Counted from the stretch's first letter, positions 21,866 through 33,205 are shown. The stretch: DNA of 64,000 nt from Agrypnia vestita (GCA_016648135.1 JADDOH010002610.1:62001-126000); one strand, 5' to 3'. Notes: a model not told the origin generated them from the sequence alone. A program made the numbers and translations.

Positions 21866-21995
21866 GTTATGCCCCCCTCTCTGTCACTCATCTCCGGCCG
21901 TTTAATTTCGTTTTTTTAATCGTGAATTCGTACGAAATTACGGACGCTGCACGTCAGACGGGTCAGACAGATAGACAATTAAATTATTATAATTG
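21866..21995 (+). repeat. SINE tail, family S3
   Basis: CTCATCTCCGGCCGTTTAAT, TTTCGTTTTTTTAATCGTGA, AAATTACGGACG and the CAGACAGATAGACA tail match 26990..27085, where a tRNA-like head with B-box GGGTTCAAGCCTC precedes. Head mostly missing here. Confidence 0.55.
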
Positions 21996-22200
21996 GGATG
22001 AGACTGTATATTAATATTTTTTAAGAAAAAGTACTATTCATGTGTGAATGCAAGTGGCAGACTCCAAAATCGGGCAAAGAGTCTTTATTTCACGATTGAA
22101 AACCGATTTTGAAAGCATGTTTGTGCGCTTTAGAGGCATTTTCTCATAGTATTACTAATAATGATTTTAAAATCTGTAAAACGTCTATCTAAGCTCTATA

Positions 22201-22613
22201 CAGGTGTCCCGTATCTCGACGTCAAGCCGAAATCGGATGATAGGCCAAGTCGTAATAGTTATCAGAAAAATATTTATAAAATCTAAGTAATGTGTTTTGA
22301 AAATTATAAGAATTTAAAAAAATCTACACCCTGTGACGGTCTTTTCACTGCCGTTGGTACAAATTTTTCTTTATTTTTTTATTATTATGTAATCCTGAAT
22401 AGTGCCTCTGTAAACTTTTGTCCAAAATTCTAAGCCAACTGCTCCAGCTTGGAAGAAAATGTCACTTTTTGACCAAAACCAAGTATTCAAAATCAACACT
22501 TTGCCCAGTTTTAACTTACTGTTTTTTTAATTTTTTAAAATATTTTTCTGATAACTATTGTGACTTGGCCTGTCACCCGATTTCGGCTTGACGTCGAGAC
22601 ACGGGACACCCTG
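22201..22613. mobile_element. Palindromic short element with about 90-bp arms
   Basis: Left CAGGTGTCCCGTATCTCGAC and reversed right CAGGGTGTCCCGTGTCTCGAC continue in parallel through AGCCGAAATCGG, AGGCCAAGTC, AATAGTTATCAGAAAAATAT. The loop has no coding sequence. A MITE; target duplication not evident. Confidence 0.65.
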
Positions 22614-22789
22614 CATAAAGCCGATTGCTCGCTGTCAAGGCGTGGATGGCGCTCCGTAGTAGCTGCTCCGGTCTTGGACACAGAGAAACGAAAAAAAATA
22701 GGAAGTTAGGTAAAACGTAATGGCGGCCTAGCTTCTGAAAATCAACGGTTTGATTGATGACATTTAGATATCTGATATTAAAAATTTCC

Positions 22790-23000
22790 CCGTTACGGCC
22801 GCAGCTGATGTCTCGCTCGCCTAACTGTTATTGTCGATGATAACTCAGCCGTGGAATTTCCGTATCTGCAATAATTCCGCATTGATTTCGCGGACCCCGG
22901 AATTCTGACAAATATTCCTCTCAACCCCCTCAGTCCCTGGACGCTCGATTTTATTTCTCGCGCGTGAATTTATTTATATAATTAAACATCGCGAATAATA
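22790..23000. promoter_or_regulatory. Unique island with many homeodomain-type cores
   Basis: Non-repeated, GC-rich first half then AT-rich second half with TTTATAAAG/TCATAAAA and TAATTT-type motifs (AATTATTCCGC, GCGATTATAAAG, TAATTTATTC). Typical texture of a conserved enhancer, not proven. Confidence 0.3.
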
Positions 23001-23379
23001 CAGCCGCGATTATAAAGTCATAAAATAAAAATTAATATTTAATTTATTCAATGGCTTTATTTATCTCCTGAGTTATAAATGATTACTTACAAAGTCGGTT
23101 TCACGACAGAGCGAGCTATTTCATGTCGGTATTATGAATTCGCCTATACGTAGATTGCACCGCCTAGGCAATCAATACAGCTCTGTTGATATACTTAAAG
23201 TTTCTTTCAGATTATTAATAGTTTTATCGCGTAGTCCAATTCTACGTATATTCCCCTTCCAATTAACTGCACCCATCCACACCCGCTCCCTTTCACCCAA
23301 CCCCCACCACAGTTGACTCGCTGTCTCTTTCTTCCCTTAATGCTTTCTCGATTGTTTGTAATCTGTTTTTGTTTAGTTA

Positions 23380-23475
23380 ATACTGAACCCCGATGAAGAC
23401 TCAGCTGTGAGTTGAAACTAGTCGTTGTAAACTCAATAAAGTGGTGTTATACAAATAGTTATTTTATTTAAAGAT
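23380..23475 (+). repeat. Penelope-type terminal module
   Basis: CCGATGAAGACTCAGCTGTG, AGTTGAAACTAGTCG, then CAATAAAGTGGTGTTATACA. Compared with the hammerhead core, CTGATGA is CCGATGA. A C-rich stretch (about 23270..23310) precedes it, as in the element at 2630..3318, suggesting the 3' end of another Penelope-like copy. Confidence 0.45.
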
Positions 23476-23924
23476 ATTACGTCTCACCACAATGTGTTCG
23501 CTTCGTGTGAAATTTTTATTTTATTTATGTTGACTTTTCGATCATTCCAGACCTTCGTAGTTTGTTCCCGTCGCTTCCTGACTGTTCTAGACGTTCCTCG
23601 AATGTTGTAGCGCATTCCAGAATGCGGTAGTGTGTTCCAGAATGCGGCGGAAGGTTCTAGAGGTTTCCGTGTATTGTCGTCATTAACAAATTACGAGGGA
23701 TTCCGTATTTAATCTCTTTTACCATTTCGTTACAGTATTTTGGACTCGTTCTATTAAAAATAATTTCATCTCACGATGAAAGATGAGTGCTCAAATATCT
23801 GCAGCTGAATATCTCAATTAACTCGTTGTTTTAAAGCCACAGTTTGACTTCTCCAGAACATATTTCAATTTTGAGAACAGGAAATTAATTTTCTAAAAAC
23901 GTGAATGTATTACAGCGCCTTCAA

Positions 23925-24170
23925 ACACCTCGCGCATAGCCCACATTAAATAATTTTTCCTCGCGATGATAATTTATCCGGGACGCAAAGCGTTGATTAT
24001 CATCCCTCGGCAAACACGGCCGATTTAGCCTCCAACCCCCGCACCCCCCCACCGCCCATTATGTACGCCACGGAGATTAATAATTAAAGTAAACACGGAG
24101 GGAGGAACACCGCCCCCCCCGCCGCGGAGCCGGCTAGGGTAGGATTGGAACAGTTTCCAGCGTCCGCGAA
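23925..24170. promoter_or_regulatory. Unique GC-rich island with homopolymer C runs
   Basis: Contains ATTAATAATTAAAG, GATTATCATC and long C-rich runs in otherwise unique sequence. Candidate regulatory DNA; no coding frame. Confidence 0.25.
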
Positions 24171-24231
24171 AAAAATAAATATCTGCCATTTCGATCATTT
24201 TAGCATTTTTTTAGCATTTTACATCAAAAAA

Positions 24232-24478
24232 AATAACCCATAAAAACCAAGTTTTTACAATACTCCCTTTCTCATTTTCGGGTTTCGTGTCTACCGTATG
24301 CGTCGGAATCTCCGTACAACTTGTATGAAAAAACCATTAAAAATTTGGAAAATCCATAATTATACCGCTGCTTGCAAAGTTTCAGCTCGATTGGATCGCG
24401 GGAAAAGTAAAAATCGACCTTAAGTTTTTTCGTCGAGCAAACAGACGCCACGAGTTAAAAGAAAGGAAGTAAAGAAAG
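24232..24478. repeat. ACTCCC-ended dispersed repeat (copy 2)
   Basis: AACCCATAAAAACCAAGTTT at the start, TTTCAGCTCGATTGGATCGC inside and CAGACGCCACGAGTTAAAAG near the end, as in 17016..17575 but shorter. Confidence 0.6.
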
Positions 24479-24749
24479 AAGAATGCCATTCGATCACAGG
24501 TCGCAGAGACAGCAGGTCACCTCTGTGTATCCTAAACAGACTATTATTTTGAACGCGTGTGGAATTATCAATTGTTGCGTCCTTCGTAGATTTTTAGTAA
24601 CTTTTAGTCACATTTTATCAATTTGTGTATTAACCTTAACATGTAGATATATGTCGTCGCCATTTTTTTATAGAATTTTTTGAGTTCTACAACATCTCTT
24701 TAGAAAGCATTTAAATATCGAAATTCACTTGAAATTGAAATAGCGAAAA

Positions 24750-25229
24750 TTGACTCCAAAAAAGTTACTTGTGAGCGTTTGGTGGACTAGTGCTGGTGTC
24801 GTTCACTACAGCTTTCTTAAATCTGGCCAGACGATTACGGCAGATGTCTATTGTCAGCAACTGCAAACCATGATGGAAAAGCTAGCTGCTAAACAACCGA
24901 GGCTGGTTATTCGCTCTAGGCCACTGCTGCTTCATGATAACGCTAGACCACACACTGCACAACAGACGGCTACCAAATTAGAGGAGCTTCAATTGGAATG
25001 TCTAAGACATCCACCGTACTCTCCGGACCTTGCCCCAACAGATTACCATTTTTTTAGAAATTTGGATAACTTCTTGCAAAGGAAAAAATTCAACTCCGAT
25101 GGGGCAGTCCAAACCGCCTTCAAAGATTTTATTGATTCCCGTCCGAATGGTTTTTTTAGTAAAAGGATCAATGAACTACCTGTGAGATGGCAAAAGTGCA
25201 TAGATAGCAATGGTACATACTTTGATTAA
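24750..25229 (+). pseudogene. Mariner transposase, C-terminal half (truncated)
   Basis: The 159-residue frame is the C-terminal half of a mariner DDD transposase, a nuclear cut-and-paste enzyme acting on TA sites. Visible motifs: 'SVWWTSAGVVHYSFL' (residues 8-23; the usual WWD has T here), 'LLHDNARPHTA' (60-70) with catalytic Asp63, and 'YSPDLAPTDYHFF' (90-102) with catalytic Asp98. There are 34 residues between them, i.e. the D34D spacing. The N-terminal DNA-binding domain and the first catalytic Asp are missing; full mariner transposases are about 345 residues. The ATG is merely the first Met in an internal fragment. Inactive relic. Confidence 0.85.
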
Positions 25230-25819
25230 ATAAATATATTATAATAAAAAAAAATCGGCTTTATGTTCCTCCCATACTAAACGCCAATTTCATATGTAAG
25301 GACCTAATATCTCTCTCCGTTAAGGCAGCATTCGTAAAAAACGCATCGCTCGACCCATTTTTCGTCGACTTTAGTTGTAAAGCAGGTCACCACGAAAAGC
25401 CCTTTTATTTTAACGCCGTAATATATAGCCTATATCCACCCTGAAAGTCCATTCTAAATATTTGTGAAAGAATTTTTGAAATAGTAGTTTCGGAGATTAC
25501 GTCCTACGTCAAAACTTTAACTCTTTATGTATTAGTATAGATAAATACGGCCGCATTCCGAAAGTAAGTAATATTGAGATCTTTATCACAACATTTAATA
25601 GACGAAAATAAAAATAAAACTAGACGTAGTTACCTATACGTCGGTGGTTTGGTCAGAGGGAGAAAGAAGTACATGACGATTATCCGTCAAACGTCAAAGA
25701 CAACGATATTTCTCTTTTCTATGGTCCAACGCGCCAATGACAAGTTTGCCATAATTTTACACCAGGACGCTGAGGGAGAAGAAATTAACATAATAGAATA
25801 AAAATTACGGGTGGATTCC

Positions 25820-26060
25820 TGCCAAGAAATGAGTCCAAAATTTTCAAGCAACCATGCTTTATGGAGATATGTAATATAGAAGTTTGCTTTTCAATATTTC
25901 TGACTAATTTTTTTTCAAAAAGTTGAAGTATCACAGCAGTAACTTATATCGATTATGAAAAATTCGTCTGGCTCTAATAAAAGTCGAATAAAATGATAAA
26001 AACCTCGCAAAATTGCAAAAAAATTTTTTTACAAGGTGTACAATACATATTGTATGTACG
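25820..26060. repeat. Fold-back family, half copy
   Basis: Carries GATTCCTGCC, TTTCAAGCAACCATG, ATATTTCTGACT, CAGTAACTTATATCGATT and ATGAAAAATTCGTCTGGC, matching one arm of 28425..28960 up to the centre. Confidence 0.55.
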
Positions 26061-26925
26061 GCACATTCTATTGATTCGAGAAAAATAACCAACATTATTA
26101 GGATACTGATTTATTGTAAAGAACTGCGGATAACACTCTTGCTATTTCAGTCAGTTATTTCACATCCGTATGTGGATCAGCTGAGAAAGTGACGCATCGC
26201 ATTGTAGCATCCGCGAGAAATTTATTTGTATATCGATTGTGCCAAACGCAACAATTTTCGCGATATAACAAAGCGTTTAAAGTCCGATATAAAAATGTAG
26301 TTGTCAAACCGCTTACAAACGCTTACCACACGCGCGAATCACAATTTGTCAACCCACCCCTAGTCCACCGAAAACCACCCTCCACTACAGCGGGTAAAAA
26401 TTTAACATTGATATTAAATACGTAAAAAAATTGAAATGTTGCGGTGAAGGTCTGAATAAATCAAATTACGATATTAATTGGTCAATAAAAATGCGATGAA
26501 TAATATTTAGGAACACGGAACATGGATACAATTTTGTGACTTGTGTTTTGTGCTGACGTAATATAGAATTTGTAGCTATACTCGTATTATAACTACATAT
26601 ACGAATATTCGCGATTGATTGACCTTGGAGCCCGCGCACTCTGTACTTGCGCGGTACTTTTATTTTGTTGTGTATCTTTTTAATTCATAATTGCAAATCA
26701 TTGATTGTCTATCCGGTATTGTATCAATTAAGATTAATTATAAAAATCTCACAGAGGCGAAGCTTATATACATGGTAAACGTGTATGGAAGTCTTTATAG
26801 GCCTGTGACCTGTGTGAGCTGGCTTAGGCGATCACTTTACACATTGCGACATTCCCAAAAATACCGGTCAAAAATTACGGAACATTGGTCGCGTCGTTGC
26901 TGAACCCTAGTATATACATATTTGT
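26060..26925. other. No recognised gene
   Basis: AT-rich unique sequence; a 78-residue plus-strand frame (26189..26425) without motif. Confidence 0.3.
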
Positions 26926-26929
26926 AGTA

Positions 26930-27090
26930 TATTTTTGGCGATCCACTGTGAGACGGCGCTAGCAACGTGCGCTAGGCGGTGGGTTCAAGCCTCATCTCTG
27001 GCCGTTTAATTTGTTTTTTTCAGCCGTGAATTCGAAAGAAATTACGGACGTTACATAAAGTTACGGACGGAGAGAAGGACAGACAGTGAA
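26930..27090 (+). repeat. tRNA-headed SINE, family S3
   Basis: Head with B-box-like GTGGGTTCAAGCCTC, body CTCATCTCTGGCCGTTTAAT, tail CGGACGGAGAGAAGGACAGA. The body matches 21866..21995. Confidence 0.55.
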
Positions 27091-27558
27091 ATCATTATGT
27101 TTGATTAAAAAAACGTCCATGAAATTATATTACACAGTTCAGTGTCGTTGCCAAGTCCATTCTAGCCAACCATCTACTCATGCACTGCATACCCACATTA
27201 CGAATTTCAATCACCTCATATTTTTCTTCCCTTCCCTACCTCCATTTGCTTTATTATTTTTCATTTTTTATATTTCACTTCATTATGTTTTATTTATAAT
27301 TTATTTCATTGTAGCTTATTCTTTAGTGTGGATTTCTATAATAGGTATACATATTTCTATCATTATGTTGTTGAGATTCCTAAATAAACAAACAAATAAA
27401 TAAGGTTAATAACTTTGATTTATTTTCTGGTGTTTTTATTTTCTCAATCTTGAAAAATCGTTTTCTAATCTAATCGTGTTATTTTCCCAATTGTCATAAA
27501 ATATTTTACAATACTTTGGCAGATGGTGGTATCGGTGTCACCAGTGTGGCGGTACGAT

Positions 27559-27945
27559 TTGATGTAACGCGTGTATTCGCGAAGGAATCAGTGTGACTGT
27601 GCACCTCTGCCGAAATGCCCAATCAGTCCGATCATGCATCGCTGAAGGCGTGCATGTGAAATGTGCGTGAAGGTGCATGACAAGGCTGAGCGGGATGCGA
27701 TACAGGACGAATAGAAAGAAGTTCTCACAATTAACTCGTCGGTTTATTGAAGTCACAAAACTTTACATATTGGAGAATGCGTTATACGGAGAGCGAGTTT
27801 GAGCGTGGTATCGCGGGCGCCGGTCGGTGAGAGAATGGCGCAGTACCCGGTCGCGGGCTTCTCATTGGGTGGTTTCCCTCGAGCGCGATTGGTCCATTTG
27901 ACACGCTCGAGGAACTAGAGTCCAGGCAGGTCTGGCTCACCACAA
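27559..27945 (-). mobile_element. Probable solo LTR (387 bp) with TACGAT duplication
   Basis: TACGAT occurs immediately before (27553..27558) and after (27946..27951). The ends are TTGATG…CACCACAA, i.e. TTG…CAA. On the minus strand it contains CTTCAATAAACCGACGAG, a likely polyadenylation signal of an LTR. GC-rich against its flanks. A second diverged copy is at 14966..15357. No internal retroviral genes are present, so a solo LTR is the simplest reading; a DNA element with a 6-bp duplication is an alternative. Confidence 0.5.
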
Positions 27946-28424
27946 TACGATCATTAATTTTGCATTGTAAAATAATGTCACAAAGTTATCAAGAGACAGT
28001 AGAATCGCCCTGTTTACTGTTTGAAAAAAATTGGACTGTATAAAGTATGGAAGTCTGTCTTGTAGCGATAAAACCAAAGTGTACACTCGCAGATAAAAGA
28101 ATATTGTTAATCGTTGGGACGTAGCACAAATATTCACTTTCATTTGGTTATACACGAAATTAATTTATTATTAATGGTTTGATGTCCAAAAAACTTAATT
28201 ACTTGCTGGCAGACTCGCTCGCACGAGGTGACATTTTAGGCTGATTACAGCAAGGATGGCGGGGAAAGGAAGGGCAAGGAAACAGGAAAGGAGTGCATTT
28301 TGCACCTAACAGACCGGTTGATCTAATATTATATCCTTATTTTAAATAAAATAATTCTTAATATTATATTTTTGAAGTTACACTTTTTTGGCGTATTTAG
28401 GGTAAATTTTTTAGTGTAACGAAT

Positions 28425-28960
28425 ATATACAGGGTTATTTGGAAAACATTAATAATCTCGCAGGACTATATTCCTGCCTTGATTGTGAGTCGAAAATGTT
28501 CAAGCTATTATGACCTAATATCAATAGTTAGGGAGATATGCGACATCAAAGTTTGCATTTTTTGTCAATATTTCTGACTTATTTTTTATAAAACGTTGGA
28601 CTATCATTACAGTAACTTATATTGAATATGAAAAATTCATTCCCTTTAATACAAGTCAAATAAAATAGTGAAAACCTTCGAATTCCAATTGGAAAATATT
28701 CCAGTTGAAAATTTTTTAGGTTTATTATCATTTAATTTGCTTGTATTGAAACGAATGGATTTTCCGTAATCGATATAAGTTACTATAATGATAGTCCAAC
28801 GTTTTACAAAAAAAAAGTCAGAAATATTGACAAAAAATGCAAACTTTGATGTGGCATATCTCCATAGCCATCGATATTAGGTCATGATAGCTACAACATT
28901 TTCAACTCATAATCAAGGCAGGAATATAGTCCTGCGAGGTTTAAATGTTTTCCAAATATA
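28425..28960. mobile_element. Fold-back family, full-length copy (536 bp)
   Basis: Nearly the whole element is one palindrome: left ATATACAGGGTTATTTGGAA…, right …TTTTCCAAATATAT. Mirrored internal blocks include GCAGGACTATATTCCTGCCT, ATTTCTGACTTATTTTTT, GGACTATCATTACAGTAACT and the centre AATTCCAATTGGAA. No coding capacity. Other copies: 18360, 19455, 25820, 33541, 63893. Confidence 0.7.
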
Positions 28961-29099
28961 TAGCGGAAATGCGAGACCATGAAGTTAGTTGTTAAAATGA
29001 TATTTTAATATGCAACGAAATTTTTTGTACTTGAACTGTAGCATTTTTTGTACACATGCAACTTGCAATTCCCACTTAATTGACGATAAGTATGTTCCG

Positions 29100-29310
29100 A
29101 TTTTTATTTGCCTTGTAGGCAGAGAAGAGGTTTTGTGCGGACGCCTCCCCGTCCCGCTCGCATTCCCACGAGTGTCAGCGGGGCGGTGAGTACGGCCACT
29201 TTAGCATTTAAAAAATGCCGAACTTGGGTGGCAAAAGTTTAGGGCCGATATGGCTATTGCTCATATAACAACCCTGGATGTATGGTGGATCCCTCTTCTC
29301 TATGCAGCGA
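29100..29310. repeat. Dispersed repeat shared (inverted) with 61550..61730
   Basis: GAGGTTTTGTGCGGACGCCT, AGGGCCGATATGGC, and GTATGGTGGATCCCTCTTCT recur as reverse complements at 61550..61730 (AAGAGGGACCCACCACATAT, AATATCGGCCCT, GGCGTCCACACAAAACC). Non-coding. Confidence 0.45.
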
Positions 29311-30145
29311 AATGCGCACCAGAAGTTAGCCGCCAAGGCGAATAAAATGTGTATGTTTTATATTTTGTTGTTGTTGTTGCGAAACTTTCAAAAGTTTATT
29401 CCCTTAAAATTAGTATTACAATAATATAAATAATGTACTGTCGTCCATCTTGAATCGAGTACCAATCACAAAGATACTTAATTCAAAATCTGACGAATGA
29501 TTGGTTATGGAATCGAAAATTAGAACGGTTTATTGAATCGCGATTTTAGCGGTGTAATCGAAATGACAAAACGGGACTTCTCATACAAATTTCTGTATTT
29601 CATGTTATTGTCGATGTTTGACCTGCGTTCAGCTGCGTCTGACGGACTTTCGTCAGTTTGGAAATGTCCGCTGGTAACACCTTGAATTTACCATACGATT
29701 CATGACATCAAATTTTTAATAATGAAGACGATGACGTCTATTGCGAAACCTCAGAGAAAGTCGCCGTGGTCGTGGTAATGTATATTTTAACATTTGTATA
29801 GTTTTTTCTATAATATTGTTTTAATGCGTCGGTTTCATGTGTGCCGAAGAAGTGTAACCTCTAACGCGTGTACATAGGTACTCACACACCATTTTTTAAT
29901 CCTATTTTTGGGACTGTTGAGGTGATCTCGTTCAATTTTAGCTCCTACTCCTTCCACGCATCTACCCGTGTCCTTTGAGTTAAGTATCCTACATTGTCGT
30001 AAACATCTTTTACCTTTTCGCTCGAATAGGGTAGTTTCACATCTTGACATATAATTTGGTAATGACGCCGAAATGAGCAGGTGTACTGCGCAGGTCTTCT
30101 AATTTTGAAATACAGTTAACAGCGAGCATAATACTTAACCTAAGC
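29310..30145. other. No recognised gene
   Basis: Mixed sequence with a (TTG)n run near 29370. The 71-residue minus frame at 29835..30050 and the 76-residue minus frame at 30037..30267 show no domain. Confidence 0.3.
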
Positions 30146-30147
30146 GT

Positions 30148-30277
30148 CTTCAGGTTTGTGTCTTTTGGGGTATTATGCCGTGTTTTTACGACCTTTTGTA
30201 ATGCAATGGGATCCGAGACGTCGGCTGAAATGGTCGTAAAAACACGGCCTAACACCCCAGAAGACACAAACCAGAAG
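30148..30277. repeat. Long inverted repeat (about 46-bp arms) around a Penelope-like scrap
   Basis: CTTCAGGTTTGTGTCTTTTG… at 30148..30193 pairs with …CCAGAAGACACAAACCAGAAG at 30232..30277; both contain GCCGTGTTTTTACGACC or its complement. The loop includes GCAATGGGATCCGAGACGTC, nearly the same as the 3' half of the hammerhead-like motif at 42716..42747. Confidence 0.55.
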
Positions 30278-30333
30278 ATTCTGAGTGGCCGTGAAAACCT
30301 AAGAACATTCTTAACTAACTAACTAACTAACCA

Positions 30334-30684
30334 TCACTCCATTTCCCTGCAGGGGTAGGCAGAGAGGATTGAACGCCACACTCTTCTATCCTGGCACACC
30401 ACTTTTGCTTCGGCCACATTCATACATCTTCTCATACACGTTCTACGGTTGTTGCGGCTTTTAACAGGGCCATCCTCAAATACTTGTAGTACCTGATCGT
30501 GCCAGGTCTTTCGCGGACGCCCTCTATTCCTGTTGCCTTCAACATTCGCCTCACATATTTTCTTAACCATCCTTTCCTCGTTCATACGTTCCACATGACC
30601 AAACCATCTCAGCACTCCTTTCTTTATTCTATCTACCACACTACAGCTAGCATTGCATTCACTTCTAATTTGTTCATTCCTCAC
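30334..30684 (-). pseudogene. LINE reverse transcriptase C-terminal fragment
   Basis: The 116-residue frame contains 'GVLRWFGHVERMNEERMVKK' followed by 'RGRPRKTWHDQV', the well-known C-terminal signature of insect LINE polyproteins (…LRWfGHv.RM…GR.RGRPrk.W.D.v), and ends 'RRVWRSILSAYPCREME'. The N-terminal end of the frame is cut at 30685 by the TTAA of the palindromic element 30689..31490, which therefore inserted into or next to the LINE copy. A diverged relative is at 13445..13690. Confidence 0.75.
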
Positions 30685-30688
30685 TTAA

Positions 30689-31490
30689 GGCGGCTTATTC
30701 ACTGCAAATGCATATTTCGGCGTTTTTTTACGAAAATGTGGGTTTTTATTATTCATTTATATCAGAATATATGCTCTAGACTGCAATTTTTTAACGCAAT
30801 ACCTTAGATAACATTTGATATTATATAACTGGACATTATTTATAATAATTAATAAAATGTAAGCATTAATCGACAGGCCGCAGCCAAAAAATCGTTTTTA
30901 GTGTCCTAGGCGGCGCTAATTTTTTTATGAATATTTATATGTACCTACGCATTGTATGTTTTTTATACATATAAAGTATACTTCATTATCTAGAACTTTT
31001 ACTCAGGAAATCAAGAAATATTCAATATTAAAAAAGTTATAATGTTTTATTTTCGCAAGAAATATTTACGTTTTTTGTTGTTTTTAAAACGCTTTTTATT
31101 TATATAAAGAGATGATTTTAAACAGTATATTCTATTTATTCCCGTATTTTGATATATATCCCTTTACTCACTTAATAAAAGTTAGTTTTTTTAATAAAAA
31201 CACCTTAATTAATATTTAAAATAAAAATTACAAAGTACGAAATGCGCCAATAAATGACGCCGCTGGCAACGGAATTCTGTTTTATAATAACTGTCGATTA
31301 AGGCTTATATTTTATTCATTATTATAAATAATGTCCAGTATATTACTTTTATATAATAACAAAGGTTCTATCTAAGTCAGTGCCCTAAAAAATTGCAGTC
31401 TAGAGTATACATTCTGATATAAATAAATAATAAAAACCCACATTTTTGTAAAAAGACACCAAAATATGCATTTGCAGTGAATTTCCAGCC
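30689..31490. mobile_element. Palindromic element with TTAA flanks (802 bp)
   Basis: TTAA at 30685..30688 and, on the right, TTAA reconstituted across 31491 and 32257 once the later insertion is removed. Arms of about 200 bp are inverted copies (…CACTGCAAATGCATATTTCG / …AATATGCATTTGCAGTG…; GGGTTTTTATTATTCATTTA; CTAGACTGCAATTTTTTA; CATTAATCGACAG). Related single arms at 4975..5205 and 54712..54825. Non-coding; TTAA target suggests mobilisation by a piggyBac/Kolobok-type enzyme. Confidence 0.65.
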
Positions 31491-31493
31491 TTA

Positions 31494-32256
31494 AGCCATG
31501 TATTCACTAGGGGACAAATTGTCCCTCAACAGCACGCGCGGCATAGAGTCTACGTGACGTTGCAACGTCGTGCACTGTTCCGCGACCTCGCGCACAACAT
31601 AGCGCGGCATTTCTACGTGCCGTGGCAACGTTGCCATGCGCACGGTACCCGAGCGTACTCACTGCAACATTCCGCGGAGCGTCAGTACCACGTGGTATGT
31701 TTACAAGTGAATACGCATGCGCTGTATCTGTCAAGATGACAATGCGGGGAAACGAAATCGTTCTCGAACTTATCGAGCTGTATCGATCGAAGATCGCATA
31801 GAATGTCCGTCCTTCTTTCTCTTTGCAGTAAATAATTTCGCATTCTCCTCTTTTTTCTCCTCTTACTTTTCGATAAACTCATTAACATAAACAGATACGC
31901 GGCTATCATCATAACCTCATAGGGCGATATATTTCCGCGACGTCTGGAAAACAATAATTATTTGCAAAAAGGACCTTGTTTTTAATAATATTCAATGTAC
32001 TACAGTAAACCCTCGTTAATTTGAAATTGCGACCCAAAAAAACATTTCGAATTGCGCGGAACCCCGTTTTCGCCAAATGAGATACCGCAGCTGTCATCCA
32101 TACCCTCATCGGATGACATTTCCGCGACAAGATATGCGAGTCCCGGTGTGTACACGTCAAATGACCGCGTCATTGTCCCCGAAACATGAGCGTAGATGTT
32201 GATGCGACATGTCGAGCGGAATGTTTCGCGATTTGTCCCCTAGTGAATACATGGCT
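31494..32256. mobile_element. Harbinger-type non-autonomous element, copy 2 (763 bp)
   Basis: Same 26-bp ends as 11631..12390 (AGCCATGTATTCACTAGGGG…) with TTA on both sides (31491..31493 and 32257..32259). It sits exactly in the TTAA at the right end of 30689..31490. Interior as copy 1 with small changes, including the Tigger-like block at 31999. The open frames of up to 97 residues are not protein-like. Confidence 0.75.
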
Positions 32257-32259
32257 TTA

Positions 32260-32625
32260 ACCTAAGCGTGTCTGTAATCTAAATCAAAGCGAATTTGGCC
32301 ACAAGTAATAATGATTTCATCCGCAATTCTAAAATATTCACATTAATTAATATTTGTTTATTAATAAACGAAGTACAAAAACAAGATGCGCAAATATACA
32401 TACACACGGTTAAAAGCAAGGTCGATAATATCAAGTACCTATTAAGATTTTGACCTATTGACTTTAGCTCTTGCTTCGAGTTATCTCATCAGTCTATGGC
32501 AGAATTCAATATAAAAGATCCTTGAGAATGAGTAATGTTATTTAATCAAAACATCGAGAATGTTAAAGTCCGATTTGATGCGGGCTCCTCAAAAAATAAT
32601 TCGACATAGGTATTTATCTTTATAC
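32260..32625. other. No recognised feature
   Basis: AT-rich, no open frame or repeat match. Confidence 0.3.
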
Positions 32626-32954
32626 ATGAGGGGTATAAAAGCAAAGGCAGCAGTATAAAAAAAATGATAAAATGTCTTGAATGCAGTCACCGAGGATTAA
32701 TATTCTAGAATGTACCGAATTCGAGATTTTATCGGAAATATATCTCTGTCCCTTCCAAAATGACGTTTCCAAACCAACTGTCCGTCTGTCTGTCTGTAAC
32801 GCGCTGGAATTACAACAATAACATTGATGATGAGGATGACGCGTCAATTAGCGCTTGGCTCAGGTTACACGCGAGAGTTCATTCATTATTATAAATTATT
32901 ATTCATTATTAAATTATTGTCTCGCGATTTTTTACCACGAGTATTATTAGTTTT

Positions 32955-33120
32955 TATTTCGAGTAGCTTGTTGGTCTTGTGGTTAGGGCTCTCGCCATCC
33001 AAAGGTCGCGGGTTCGAACCTCACTCCAGATCAGCGAGTTAGTCCTATTTTCATACCATAAGCGTTTAGCTTAGTTTGAAAATAGTGACACGTATCCCGT
33101 GTTCGCATCTCTATCAAAAA
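32955..33120 (+). repeat. tRNA-headed SINE, family S2
   Basis: tRNA-like head with A-box-like TTGTGGTTAGGGCTC and B-box GGGTTCGAACCTC, then AGTTAGTCCTATTTTCATAC, GCGTTTAGC, CGTATCCCGTGTTCGCATC and a short A tail. Copies at 15465 (minus), 43955 and 47600. Confidence 0.6.
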
Positions 33121-33205
33121 AAAAATGCCGCTTCTTACTAAAGTGATCGTTTTTAACAAAGAAGCAATGCCTAATTATGTTAATAGCAATAAGAGCACTG
33201 TCCAC

